32,377 nucleotides of DNA from Patulibacter sp. (GTDB lineage Bacteria; Actinomycetota; Thermoleophilia; Solirubrobacterales; Solirubrobacteraceae): positions 1 through 32,377 of the forward strand of contig NZ_JAURWA010000041.1 of assembly GCF_030655195.1 (NCBI RefSeq), read 5' to 3'. This document shows positions 1 to 6,894 of the stretch, piece by piece; position 1 is the stretch's first letter, and each line of letters opens with the position of its first letter. The position numbers were made by a program, and so were the translations under genes. Under the pieces are notes generated by a model. The model made no database searches. It was not told the origin of the DNA and saw only the letters and a program-made list of their open reading frames with translations.

Positions 1-164
1 CGGCCGGCGACCTGGTGCTGCGCCGCTCCGCCGCGGCCCTCGGTCTGCCGGGGGACGCCAGGGGCCTCGCGGCCCACGCCGAGCGCTGGTCGCCGTGGCG
101 GGCCTCCGCCGCCCAGCACCTGTGGGCCGCGGCGGCGGACCGGCCGACGGCGCCCGCGGGGTAG
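1..164 (+). CDS. DNA-3-methyladenine glycosylase II (AlkA-like), C-terminal end only
   Basis: The reading frame is open from base 3 to a TAG at 162-164 and gives the last 54 residues of a protein that begins outside the window. The stretch AERWSPWRASAAQHLW is the typical C-terminal helix of AlkA/HhH-GPD base-excision glycosylases, where a 'W-x-PWR-x-x-A-x-x-hLW' pattern closes the domain. The preceding GDLVLRR fits the segment after the catalytic Asp in that family. The family excises alkylated purines from DNA. The catalytic residues and the helix-hairpin-helix lie upstream and cannot be seen, so other HhH-GPD glycosylases remain possible. Confidence 0.72.
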   Translation, partial: AGDLVLRRSAAALGLPGDARGLAAHAERWSPWRASAAQHLWAAAADRPTAPAG

Positions 165-291
165 CGGGCGGGAGCCGTCGGAGGCCCCGGGGAGCGGGGT
201 GGGCCGGCCGCAGGGGCCGCAGGCAACGGGGTGGCCGACCGGCGGCCCGCCGTCCACCGCCGCCCCCGCAGCCCGCGGGCCGATCCCGGCC
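165..291. other. Convergent intergenic gap
   Basis: This GC-rich gap separates the stop codons of two converging genes. I see no clear hairpin with a T-tract, no coding signal and no repeat in it. Confidence 0.4.
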
Positions 292-855
292 TCAGGGACG
301 GACGACGCGGTGGCGCGTCAGGACGATCCCGGACCGGAACGCGCGGGCCTCGACCGTGCGCAGCGGCGGCACCGACGTCCGGCCCTCGAAGAGGCGCCGC
401 CCGCGGCCCTCGACGTGGGGATAGACGAAGCAGCGGTACTCGTCGACGAGGTCGGCGTCGATCAGGGCGTGGCAGAGCGCGACGCTGCCCGTGACGACGA
501 TGTCGCTGCCCTCGGCCTCCTTCAGGGCGCGGACGTCGTCCTCGAGCGGGCCGCGCAGGATCGTGGTCCCGGCCCACCCGGGGTCGTCGAGGGTCGTGGA
601 CACCACGTACTTCGCGACCCGGTCGAGGTGCTCGGTGACGCCGGTGGTGTCGTCCGCCTGCTTCGGCCAGTAGCCGCGCATCTCCTCGAACGTCGTCCGT
701 CCCACGAGGAAGGCGTCGGAGGCGTGGGCCTGCGCCATCAGGGCCTCGTTGACGTCGCCCATGTCGCCCTCCTGGTCGGCGGGACCGAACCACGACGAGT
801 CGTTCGAGACGACGCCGTCGAGGGTGATGTTCTGCGTGATGATCAGGTCGCGCAC
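292..855 (-). CDS. Dihydrofolate reductase family protein (RibD C-terminal-like domain)
   Basis: This is a 187-residue single-domain protein. The N-terminus MRDLIITQNITLDGVV matches the first strand and loop of the RibD_C/DHFR-like family, followed by WFGPADQEGD, LVGRTTFEEMRGYW (the usual 'GRxTYE-x-x-x-x-W' pattern), KYVVSTTL and the glycine-rich DIVVTGSVALCHALI segment that would hold NADPH. The start is a GTG at 855, chosen because GGAGGAG lies at 861-867, five bases upstream. Members reduce pterin-like or flavin-precursor substrates with NADPH, but most stand-alone ones, including this one, have no assigned substrate. It appears monocistronic and converges on the glycosylase gene. Confidence 0.85.
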   Translation of the reverse strand: MRDLIITQNITLDGVVSNDSSWFGPADQEGDMGDVNEALMAQAHASDAFLVGRTTFEEMRGYWPKQADDTTGVTEHLDRVAKYVVSTTLDDPGWAGTTILRGPLEDDVRALKEAEGSDIVVTGSVALCHALIDADLVDEYRCFVYPHVEGRGRRLFEGRTSVPPLRTVEARAFRSGIVLTRHRVVRP

Positions 856-940
856 GAGCGCTCCTCCCGGTCGGTTCGTCCCTACGACCCGTGCCGCCGG
901 CGGGACTCATCGGTGCCGCGGTCGCGAGGGCCCGGCTCCC

Positions 941-957
941 GGTCGGCGTCGCCGACC
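941..957 (-). terminator. Hairpin downstream of the NAD-salvage fusion gene
   Basis: GGTCGGC-GTC-GCCGACC forms a perfect 7-bp stem with a 3-base loop, 28 bases past the stop codon of the minus-strand fusion gene. There is no T-tract, as is common in very GC-rich actinobacteria, so this is only a possible terminator. Confidence 0.35.
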
Positions 958-984
958 CGGTCGGCCACCGGGCCGCGACGCGGG

Positions 985-2856
985 TCAGTGCGCCCGGGCG
1001 GCGGCGGTCGTCGCGACGCTCGCCCCGGCGGCCCGCAGCTCCTCGAGCGCCCGGCCGCCGTCGCCGGGCTGCACGTCGACCGCCGCGACCGCGTCGGTGA
1101 CCACGACGGTCGGCAGGCCGCCGTGCAGCGCGTCGAGGACCGTGGCCCGCACGCAGTAGTCCGTCGCGAGACCGCAGACCACGGCGCGGCGGACCCCGGC
1201 GGCGCGCAGCCGCTCCAGCAGCCTCGTGCCGTCGAACGCGGAGTAGGCGTCGCGGTCCACGTCGGTGCCCTTGTCCAGCGTCGTCGCACCGCGCAGGTCG
1301 AGGTCCGGGTGCAGCTCGGCGCCGCGGGTGCCGTCGACGCAGTGCGGCGGCCACGTGCCGCCACGCTCCGCGAACGACACGTGGCCCACGGGGTGGCGGT
1401 CGCGCGAGGCCACGATCGTCGCCCCGGCCTCGCGCGCCCGGTCCAGGAGGCGACCGATCGGCGCCAGGACGCGGTCGCCGTCGGGGACGCCGAGCGCGCC
1501 GCCGGGCAGGAAGTCATGCTGGACGTCGACGACCACCAGCGCGTCGTCGGGCCCGAGCAGCAGCTCGCCCGACAGCGACGAGCGGAGCTCCCGGAGCGCG
1601 CGCGACCGCCGGACCGGCGCGGGGACCGTGCCGGCCCGCCCGAGCTCGGCGGCGGCACGCTCGCGCGCCGCGCCCAGGTCCAGCGCGCCGGGGACCTCGA
1701 CGCCGCAGCGGACCACGGGGTGCAGCAGCGGCTCGCCGGGCGTCGCCTCGTGGGAGAGGTGGATCTCGAGCTCGGTGTCGTCGCCGGTGCCGCGCCGCGC
1801 CAGACCGTGGACGCCCGGGTCGGTCTCCTTGCCGGGCGAGCGCTTCATGACGGAGCGGCGGGACGGGTCGGTCTCGTCGTGCTGGGCGCACAGCTTGTAG
1901 ACGCCGCCGAGCGGGTCGCCGGCCCGCAGGCGGGTCCCCAGACCGAAGTCGTCGGCGGGCACGCCGTCCCGGACCATCGCCCCGATCGACTCGGCGTCGA
2001 GGTCGCCGGAGAGCATGATCCGCGTGTCGCCGAAGCCGGCGGCGTCGAGCTGGGCGCGGGCGTCGCGGGCCCCCTGCGCCAGGTCGCCGGAGTCGATCCG
2101 GACGCCGCGCAGCGGGCTGCCCGTGCGGCGCGAGGCGGCCATCGCCCGCTCGATGCCCCGCGTCGTGTCGTACGTGTCCACGAGGACGGCCGTCCCCTCG
2201 GGGTGGTCGCCCAGGGCGTCCGCGAAGGCGTCCTCCTCGTGGTCCTCGCCGCGGGCCATCACGGCGTGGTGGGCCATCGTCCCGACCGTGGGGATGCCGT
2301 GCAGGAGACCCGCCAGGGGCAGCGCGGTGCCGGCGAAGCCCGCCAGCCAGGCGGCGCGCGCGGTCGCCGGCCCGGCCTCCGGGCCGTCGAGCCGGCGCAG
2401 CGAGAAGTCGTAGACCGGCCGGCCGGCGGCGGAACGCACCGCGTCGGCGGCGACGGTCGCCACGCGGGTGGCGTAGTTCAGGGCCGCGAGCACCACCGGC
2501 TCGACGATCGTGGCCTGCACCCGGGGTGCGGTGACCCGGAGCAGGGGCACGCCGGCCGGCAGGCAGGTGCCCTCGGGGACCGCCCAGACGGTGCCGGTGA
2601 AGCGCAGGTCGCCCAGCGCGTCGACCAGCGCGTCGGAGAACCGCCCGTCCGCCCGCAGCCAGTCGAGCTCCTCCGGGGTCGACGACAGCCCGAGCAGGCC
2701 GTCGACGACCTCGCGGACCCCGGCGACCATGACCCACGGGCGGCCCGGGGGAAGGCGGCGGATCGTCACCTCGAACGACACGAGGTCGTCGCGGTGGTGG
2801 CGGACGAACGTGTCCGCCATCGTCAGGGTGTAGAGGTCGGTGGTGAGGACGCTCAC
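985..2856 (-). CDS. Bifunctional nicotinate phosphoribosyltransferase-nicotinamidase (PncB-PncA fusion)
   Basis: One continuous 623-residue protein carries two enzymes of NAD salvage. Residues 1 to about 400 are a nicotinate phosphoribosyltransferase: LTTDLYTLTMADTF at the N-terminus, FSLRRLDGPEAG, GTMAHHAVMAR, LVDTYDT, GVRIDSGDL and FGLGTRL are hallmark blocks. After a linker, residues about 437-623 are a nicotinamidase of the isochorismatase fold: VVVDVQHDF (catalytic Asp near 444), SRDRHPVGHVSF (metal-binding Asp and His residues), LDKGTD (catalytic Lys near 529) and ATDYC (nucleophilic Cys near 568). The second domain would deamidate nicotinamide to nicotinate and the first would convert nicotinate to NaMN. 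The GTG at 2856 was chosen because AGGTGG lies just upstream and the family N-terminus begins there; the frame stays open to 2958. Both active sites look intact. The gene diverges from the TerC gene. Confidence 0.92.
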   Translation of the reverse strand: MSVLTTDLYTLTMADTFVRHHRDDLVSFEVTIRRLPPGRPWVMVAGVREVVDGLLGLSSTPEELDWLRADGRFSDALVDALGDLRFTGTVWAVPEGTCLPAGVPLLRVTAPRVQATIVEPVVLAALNYATRVATVAADAVRSAAGRPVYDFSLRRLDGPEAGPATARAAWLAGFAGTALPLAGLLHGIPTVGTMAHHAVMARGEDHEEDAFADALGDHPEGTAVLVDTYDTTRGIERAMAASRRTGSPLRGVRIDSGDLAQGARDARAQLDAAGFGDTRIMLSGDLDAESIGAMVRDGVPADDFGLGTRLRAGDPLGGVYKLCAQHDETDPSRRSVMKRSPGKETDPGVHGLARRGTGDDTELEIHLSHEATPGEPLLHPVVRCGVEVPGALDLGAARERAAAELGRAGTVPAPVRRSRALRELRSSLSGELLLGPDDALVVVDVQHDFLPGGALGVPDGDRVLAPIGRLLDRAREAGATIVASRDRHPVGHVSFAERGGTWPPHCVDGTRGAELHPDLDLRGATTLDKGTDVDRDAYSAFDGTRLLERLRAAGVRRAVVCGLATDYCVRATVLDALHGGLPTVVVTDAVAAVDVQPGDGGRALEELRAAGASVATTAAARAH

Positions 2857-2922
2857 GGGGCCACCTGGCGGGTCGGGGGGCGGTCCGGGTCGGAGATTCG
2901 CGGCACGCTGCCGCTCGTCCGC

Positions 2923-2928
2923 TACCCT
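2923..2928 (+). promoter_or_regulatory. Probable -10 box (TACCCT) for the riboswitch/TerC transcript
   Basis: TACCCT fits the actinobacterial TAnnnT -10 pattern. Transcription starting about seven bases downstream would begin right at the 5' strand of riboswitch helix P1 (2935-2940). No convincing -35 is visible. Confidence 0.5.
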
Positions 2929-2933
2929 TCCGT

Positions 2934-3028
2934 CTCGAAGAAGGGCAGTATCCCGCAAGCGACGTCGCCGTCATCACGGCCCTCAGGGGCCCGGTGCGTC
3001 CACCCCTGCGGTGGGAGAGACCTTCGGC
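2934..3028 (+). ncRNA. yybP-ykoY riboswitch (Mn2+ sensing) in the TerC leader
   Basis: The leader shows the conserved elements of the yybP-ykoY aptamer in order. A P1 helix pairs TCGAAG (2935-2940) with CTTCGG (3022-3027). A 5' internal-loop region reads GGGCAGTATCCC (2943-2954). A hairpin CCG-TCATCA-CGG lies at 2968-2979, and the 3' signature GGGAGAGACCTTCGG at 3013-3027. Riboswitches of this class bind Mn2+ and are known to control TerC/Alx-type and other manganese-export genes, and a TerC gene starts 28 bases downstream. The short distance between P1 and the Shine-Dalgarno (GGAG, 3047-3050) suggests translational control, but I cannot distinguish this from transcriptional control by eye. 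Confidence 0.85.
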
Positions 3029-3055
3029 CCAGTCCATCTCGTGGTCGGAGACTCC

Positions 3056-4120
3056 ATGACCCTTCCTGCACCCCTGCTCGCCGCGTCGAGCTCGTCCGAG
3101 AGCACCGGCTCCGAGGTCTCGATCCTCGTCTGGCTCGTGTTCACGGCGTTCATCGTCGCGATGCTGATCCTCGACCTCGTGGTCCACCGCCACTCCGAGG
3201 GCGACGACGAGGAGCACGCCCACGTCCCGCCGTTCAAGCAGAGCGTCATCTGGTCGATCGGGTGGACGCTGCTGGCGCTGGCGTTCACCGCCGTCGTCCC
3301 GTTGATCCACAGCGGCTTCGGCGGCAAGGAGGCCGGCGAGTTCGTCACCGGCTACGTGATCGAGCGCAGCCTGTCGCTGGACAACCTCTTCGTCTTCACG
3401 ATCCTCTTCTCGTTCTTCAGCGTGCCGATCTACGCGCAGCGGAAGGTGCTCTTCTACGGCATCGTCGGCGCGATCGTGCTCCGCGCGATCTTCATCCTCG
3501 TCGGCGGCGCGCTGCTGAACACGTTCCACTGGATGATCTACGTCTTCGGCGCGTTCCTCGTGATCACCGCCATCCGCATGGCGACGCACAGCGACACCGA
3601 GGTCGACCCGAGCAAGAACCCCGTCCTCAAGGCGATCCGCAAGGTGATCCCGATGAGCGACGAGTACGAGGGCTCGAAGATCTTCACGAAGCAGAACGGC
3701 AAGCGGATCGGCACGCCGATGCTCGCCGCGCTGGCGATGGTCGCCACGTTCGACGTCATCTTCGCGATCGACTCGATCCCGGCCATCTTCGCGGTGACCC
3801 GCGAGACGTTCATCGTCTTCGCGGCGAACGCGTTCGCGCTGCTCGGCCTGACGTCGCTGTTCTTCCTGATCGCCGGGCTGCTCGAGCGCTTCCACTACCT
3901 CAACTACGGCCTCGCGTTCATCCTCGGGTTCGTCGGCGTGAAGATGCTGATCACCGACATCTGGCACATGCCGATCTACGTCTCGCTGATCGTCATCATC
4001 GGCACCCTGCTCGTCTCGGCCTGGGCCTCGCTGAAGTGGCCGAAGGACGAGGACGGCGGCACGGACGGTGACGGCCCCGGCGGCACCGCGCACACCCCGA
4101 CGGCGGCGCCCGTCGGCTGA
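3056..4120 (+). CDS. TerC/Alx family integral membrane protein, probable manganese exporter
   Basis: This 354-residue protein has about nine hydrophobic segments. It carries the TerC signatures ERSLSLDNLFVF near residue 100 and FDVIFAIDSIPAIFAVT near residue 235, whose acidic and Asn residues within membrane helices are thought to handle the metal, and then LLERFHYLNYGLAFILGFVGVKM. The ATG at 3056 has GGAG five bases upstream and follows directly on the riboswitch. The same frame stays open further upstream, but that part would run through the riboswitch and is not coding. Known relatives (E. coli Alx) export Mn2+, and the riboswitch supports this role. The C-terminus is a short hydrophilic tail rich in Gly and Asp. 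A strong hairpin follows. Confidence 0.92.
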   Translation: MTLPAPLLAASSSSESTGSEVSILVWLVFTAFIVAMLILDLVVHRHSEGDDEEHAHVPPFKQSVIWSIGWTLLALAFTAVVPLIHSGFGGKEAGEFVTGYVIERSLSLDNLFVFTILFSFFSVPIYAQRKVLFYGIVGAIVLRAIFILVGGALLNTFHWMIYVFGAFLVITAIRMATHSDTEVDPSKNPVLKAIRKVIPMSDEYEGSKIFTKQNGKRIGTPMLAALAMVATFDVIFAIDSIPAIFAVTRETFIVFAANAFALLGLTSLFFLIAGLLERFHYLNYGLAFILGFVGVKMLITDIWHMPIYVSLIVIIGTLLVSAWASLKWPKDEDGGTDGDGPGGTAHTPTAAPVG

Positions 4121-4158
4121 GGGCCGGCGGCCGACGGCCGCCCGCGTCACCCGGGTCC

Positions 4159-4188
4159 CGGCGGGGCGGTCGATCGGCCGCCCCGCCG
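4159..4188 (+). terminator. Terminator hairpin after the TerC gene
   Basis: CGGCGGGGCGG and CCGCCCCGCCG form a perfect 11-bp stem around an 8-base loop, 38 bases past the TerC stop. It is followed by GTCGTTCG and no true T-tract. It is the strongest hairpin between the two plus-strand genes. Confidence 0.6.
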
Positions 4189-4244
4189 TCGTTCGCGCCC
4201 CGGCCCGCGTCCGGCGGGAGGGCCGTGCGTGCGCCACGCCCCGC

Positions 4245-4250
4245 TAGCCT
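4245..4250 (+). promoter_or_regulatory. -10 box (TAGCCT), leaderless start of the glycosyltransferase gene
   Basis: TAGCCT lies seven bases before the GTG at 4258. This places the transcription start on or next to the start codon, with no Shine-Dalgarno in between. Confidence 0.5.
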
Positions 4251-4257
4251 GCCGCGG

Positions 4258-5232
4258 GTGCCCGCGCCCGTCGTCTCCGTCGTCGTGCCCACGCGCGACC
4301 GGGCGGTCCGCCTCGCGCGGCTGCTGGAGGCGCTGCGGGCGCAGACGCTGGACCCGACGTCCTTCGAGGTCCTGGTCTGCGACGACGCCTCGGCGGACCC
4401 CGACGTGCGGCGCGTGCTGGACGCCGTGCAGGCCGAGGGCGTCCTGACCCTGCGGGTGCTGCTGAGCGACGCGCCGGCCGGGCCCGCGGTCGCGCGCAAC
4501 CGGGCGTGGCGGGAGGCGACCGCACCCCTGGTGGCGTTCGTCGACGACGACTGCGTGCCCGTGCGCCACTGGCTCGAGGCGCTGGTCGACGCATGGTCGG
4601 CGGCGGACCTGGGCGACCGCGACCTCGCCGTGCTGCAGGGGCCCGTCGACCCGGACCCCGCGGAGTACCCGCACGACTTCGGCCCGTTCGCGACCACGCT
4701 GTGGGTCCGCGAGGGCTCGCCCCGCTTCGAGACCGCGAACATCGCCTACCCGCGGGCGCTGCTGGAGCGCCTGGCCGGCTTCGACGAGCGCCTCGTCGTC
4801 GCCGGGGAGGACACCGACCTGGGTTGGCGGGCGGTCGAGGCCGGCGCGACCGTCGTCTGGGCGGGCGACGCGCAGGTCCACCACGGCGTCGTGCAGCAGG
4901 GACCCTGGGGGCGCCTGGCCAAGGGCTGGCGCTGGCGCTACGTCCCCGCGGTCTTCGCGCGGCACCCCGGGCTGCGTCGCGAGCTCGAGCTCGGCGTCTT
5001 CTGGGGCCCGCCGCACCTGTGGCTCTTCGGGGGGCTGCTCGCGCTGGCGCTGCAGGGCCGCCCCGGGGTCGGCTGGTCCCTCGCCCGCTGGTGGCTCGGC
5101 GGGCCCTACCTGCGGCGCCTGAGCCACTACCGGACGGGTCCGGCGCTGGCCCCGTACCGGCTGGCCTGCGACCTCGTCGAGGTAGCGGCGATCGGCACCG
5201 GCGCGGTCCGCCACCGGGTCCCCATGATCTGA
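4258..5232 (+). CDS. Family 2 glycosyltransferase
   Basis: This 324-residue protein has a GT-A nucleotide-sugar fold. VSVVVPTRDRAVRLARLLEAL is the N-terminal strand and helix, VLVCDDAS the first Asp motif, and APAGPAVARNRAWR with PLVAFVDDDCVP the metal-binding DxD region. ETANIAYPRALLERLAGFDE and GEDTDLGWRA are the acceptor-side block with the catalytic acidic residue. The last 100 residues include weakly hydrophobic helices that may touch the membrane. The GTG at 4258 was preferred over an in-frame GTG at 4225 because a -10 box sits seven bases before it and the fold begins at once. The sugar and acceptor cannot be inferred. The 73-bp repeat array begins 9 bases past the stop. Confidence 0.88.
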   Translation: MPAPVVSVVVPTRDRAVRLARLLEALRAQTLDPTSFEVLVCDDASADPDVRRVLDAVQAEGVLTLRVLLSDAPAGPAVARNRAWREATAPLVAFVDDDCVPVRHWLEALVDAWSAADLGDRDLAVLQGPVDPDPAEYPHDFGPFATTLWVREGSPRFETANIAYPRALLERLAGFDERLVVAGEDTDLGWRAVEAGATVVWAGDAQVHHGVVQQGPWGRLAKGWRWRYVPAVFARHPGLRRELELGVFWGPPHLWLFGGLLALALQGRPGVGWSLARWWLGGPYLRRLSHYRTGPALAPYRLACDLVEVAAIGTGAVRHRVPMI

Positions 5233-5241
5233 GGGGGGAAC

Positions 5242-5458
5242 GGGTGCGGGCCCCGCCCCGAGCGTCTCGGGCCGGAACGCGTCGGACGTCGGCGCGGCTC
5301 GGGGCACCCGCAGGGGGTGCAGGCCCCGCCCCGAGCGTCTCGGGCCGGAAGGCGTCGGACGTCGGCGCGGCCCGGGGCACCCGCAAGGGGTGCGGGCCCC
5401 GCCCCGAGCGGCTCGGGCCGGAACCCGTCGGACGTCGGCGCGGCCCGGGGCACCCGAA
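5242..5458 (+). repeat. Tandem repeat array, 3 copies, 73-bp period (family A, forward)
   Basis: The unit begins GGGTGCGGGCCCCGCCCCG at 5242, recurs at 5315 and 5388 (exact 73-bp spacing), and ends with a CACCCG block. The copies differ by only a few substitutions. Each unit holds CCGAGCGTCTCGG, a short hairpin, and the CACCCGCAGGGGGTGC junction, which can also fold. The array fills the gap between the glycosyltransferase stop (5232) and the promoter of the next gene (5468). The same unit in reverse orientation forms the array at 15189-15360. No mobile-element gene accompanies it. Confidence 0.9.
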
Positions 5459-5467
5459 GGCGCGCGC

Positions 5468-5473
5468 TAGGGT
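5468..5473 (+). promoter_or_regulatory. -10 box (TAGGGT), leaderless start of the MBL hydrolase gene
   Basis: TAGGGT is separated by six bases (CCGCCG) from the ATG at 5480 and no Shine-Dalgarno is present. The same TAGGGTCCG(C/G) arrangement recurs before the genes at 9068 and 17205. Confidence 0.55.
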
Positions 5474-5479
5474 CCGCCG

Positions 5480-6301
5480 ATGCCCGACGCCACGGCGCTC
5501 GCCGACCGGAGGATCGCGCTCGTCCGCGCGGACAACCCCGGCCCGAAGACCCTCACGGGCACGAACACCTGGCTGCTCCGGGACGAGGACCGGGCCTGGG
5601 TCGTCGACCCGGGGCCCGACCTGCCCGAGCACCTCGATGCGGTCGCGGCGGCCGCGGAGGAGCGCGGCGGCGTCGCCGGGATCGCGCTGACCCACCGCCA
5701 CGACGACCACGCCGACGGCGTCCTCGGTCTGCTGGAGCGCGTCGGCCCGGTGCCCGTCGCCACGAGCACGGGCTGGCTGCCCGACGGCGCCCCGGCCGGC
5801 GCGACGGCGACGACGGTGGGGGAGGGCGACGCGTTCGGGCCCTTCGCGGTCGTCCGCACCCCCGGGCACGCGGCCGACCACGTCGTCTTCGTCGCCGGCG
5901 ACGCGGCGTTCGTCGGCGACACGGTGCTCGGCGAGGGCAGCGTCCTGCTCGTGCCCCACGAGCACGCGCTGCGCGGCTACCTCGACGCCCTGACCCGCCT
6001 GCGCGCCCGCGGCCTGGCGATCCTCCTCCCCGGGCACGGCCCGGTCGTGCTCGACGCCGACGCGAAGCTCGACGAGTACGTCGCCCACCGCCTGGACCGC
6101 GAGCGCCGGGTCGTCGACGCGCTGGCCGCCGGCTCGCGCAGCGCCGACGAGATCCTCGACGCCGTGTGGGACGACGCCCCGGGCATCCTGCGCATCGCCG
6201 CGGCGGTCACGCTTCGCGCGCACCTCGACAAGCTCGAGGACGAGGGCCGGCTCCCGGAGGGCGTCGAGCGGCAGGAGTTCGGCGACTTCGACGGGCTGTA
6301 G
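5480..6301 (+). CDS. MBL-fold metallohydrolase, LACTB2-like
   Basis: This 273-residue protein shows the full metallo-beta-lactamase motif set. GTNTWLL and VVDPGPD are the first strands. LTHRHDDHADG is the HxHxDH zinc motif near residue 73. TPGHAADHVVF carries the next His, FVGDTVLGEG the bridging Asp, and LLPGHGPVV the last His. A C-terminal winged-helix-like part (from about residue 190) fits the LACTB2 branch, in which the hydrolase domain is followed by a small helical domain. Mammalian LACTB2 is an endoribonuclease; bacterial substrates are mostly unknown. The ATG at 5480 appears leaderless. The gene converges on the TetR gene with only four bases between stops. Confidence 0.87.
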   Translation: MPDATALADRRIALVRADNPGPKTLTGTNTWLLRDEDRAWVVDPGPDLPEHLDAVAAAAEERGGVAGIALTHRHDDHADGVLGLLERVGPVPVATSTGWLPDGAPAGATATTVGEGDAFGPFAVVRTPGHAADHVVFVAGDAAFVGDTVLGEGSVLLVPHEHALRGYLDALTRLRARGLAILLPGHGPVVLDADAKLDEYVAHRLDRERRVVDALAAGSRSADEILDAVWDDAPGILRIAAAVTLRAHLDKLEDEGRLPEGVERQEFGDFDGL

Positions 6302-6305
6302 GCGC

Positions 6306-6893
6306 TCAGCGGCGGGCGGCGGCGTGGGCGTCGAGGCCCGCGAGCTGGAACGCCACGAGCAGGTCGAACGAGACGTCGAGCGACGCGTCCATCCCGAAGC
6401 CGCGTCCGGACTCGAGCAGGACGAACCCGTGCAGCGCGCTGCGGACCGCTCGCACGAGGTGGACCAGGCGCTCCTCGTCCTGCTCCCAGTGCCGGAGCAC
6501 CGCGAAGACGACCTCGACCGCCCGGGCGAAGGCGGCCCGCAGCTCGTCGTCCTTCGCCAGGTCCGTGCGCTGGGTGGCCGCGTATGCGCCCGGGTGCGCC
6601 ACGGCCCAGGTCCGGTAGGCCCGGGCGAGCTCGCGGACGGCGTCCGGTCCCGAGCGGCCGACGGCGGCGGTCCGCAGGGCGGTCCCCAGCCCGCGCAGAC
6701 CGCGCAGCGCCACCGCGCGTCGTGCGCCGTCGAGGCCTGCGACGTGGTGGTAGAGGGACGGCGTGCGGACGCCGAGCTCCGCCGCCAGCCGCGCGAGCGA
6801 CAGCGCGTCGAAGCCGTCGGCGTCGGCGATCGCCACGGCGGCGTCGGTGACCCGCTCGGCGTCGAGGCCGGGCCGGGGGCGCGGGGGCGCCAC
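6306..6893 (-). CDS. TetR/AcrR family transcriptional regulator
   Basis: This protein has about 195 residues. The N-terminal helix-turn-helix reads VTDAAVAIADADGFDALSL, then LAAELGVRTPSLYHHVAGLDG, where 'TPSLYxHV' is the recognition helix typical of TetR proteins. The C-terminal ligand domain resembles the WHG-type TetR domain (the LHGFVLLESGRGFG region). The chosen GTG at 6893 lies one base past the stop of the upstream MBL gene (TGACGTG), implying coupling; an in-frame GTG at 6932 inside the upstream gene is an alternative. It is the second gene of a two-gene operon. It probably represses the operon through the palindrome at 7595-7607, and the upstream hydrolase may act on the inducing compound. 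Confidence 0.87.
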   Translation of the reverse strand: MAPPRPRPGLDAERVTDAAVAIADADGFDALSLARLAAELGVRTPSLYHHVAGLDGARRAVALRGLRGLGTALRTAAVGRSGPDAVRELARAYRTWAVAHPGAYAATQRTDLAKDDELRAAFARAVEVVFAVLRHWEQDEERLVHLVRAVRSALHGFVLLESGRGFGMDASLDVSFDLLVAFQLAGLDAHAAARR

Positions 6894-6894
6894 G

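Noticed and set aside
199..4071. A very long plus-strand open frame of about 1290 codons across the DHFR-like, NAD-salvage and TerC genes, and an even longer-looking minus-strand frame around 1514-4237.
   Set aside because: These are by-products of extreme GC content. The proteins are Arg/Ala/Gly/Pro-rich with no motifs, while the genes in the other frames carry complete family signatures.
5127..5453. Short open frames running through the repeat arrays (also at 14689-15360), giving repeated Pro/Arg/Ala peptides.
   Set aside because: They follow from the tandem repeat in GC-rich DNA. They have no start signals and no motif, and the two loci read the repeat in ways that do not suggest one conserved peptide.
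5242..5458. The repeat array as a CRISPR array.
   Set aside because: The period of 73 bp is conserved along its whole length with no unique spacers, and no cas genes are present. It is a simple tandem repeat.
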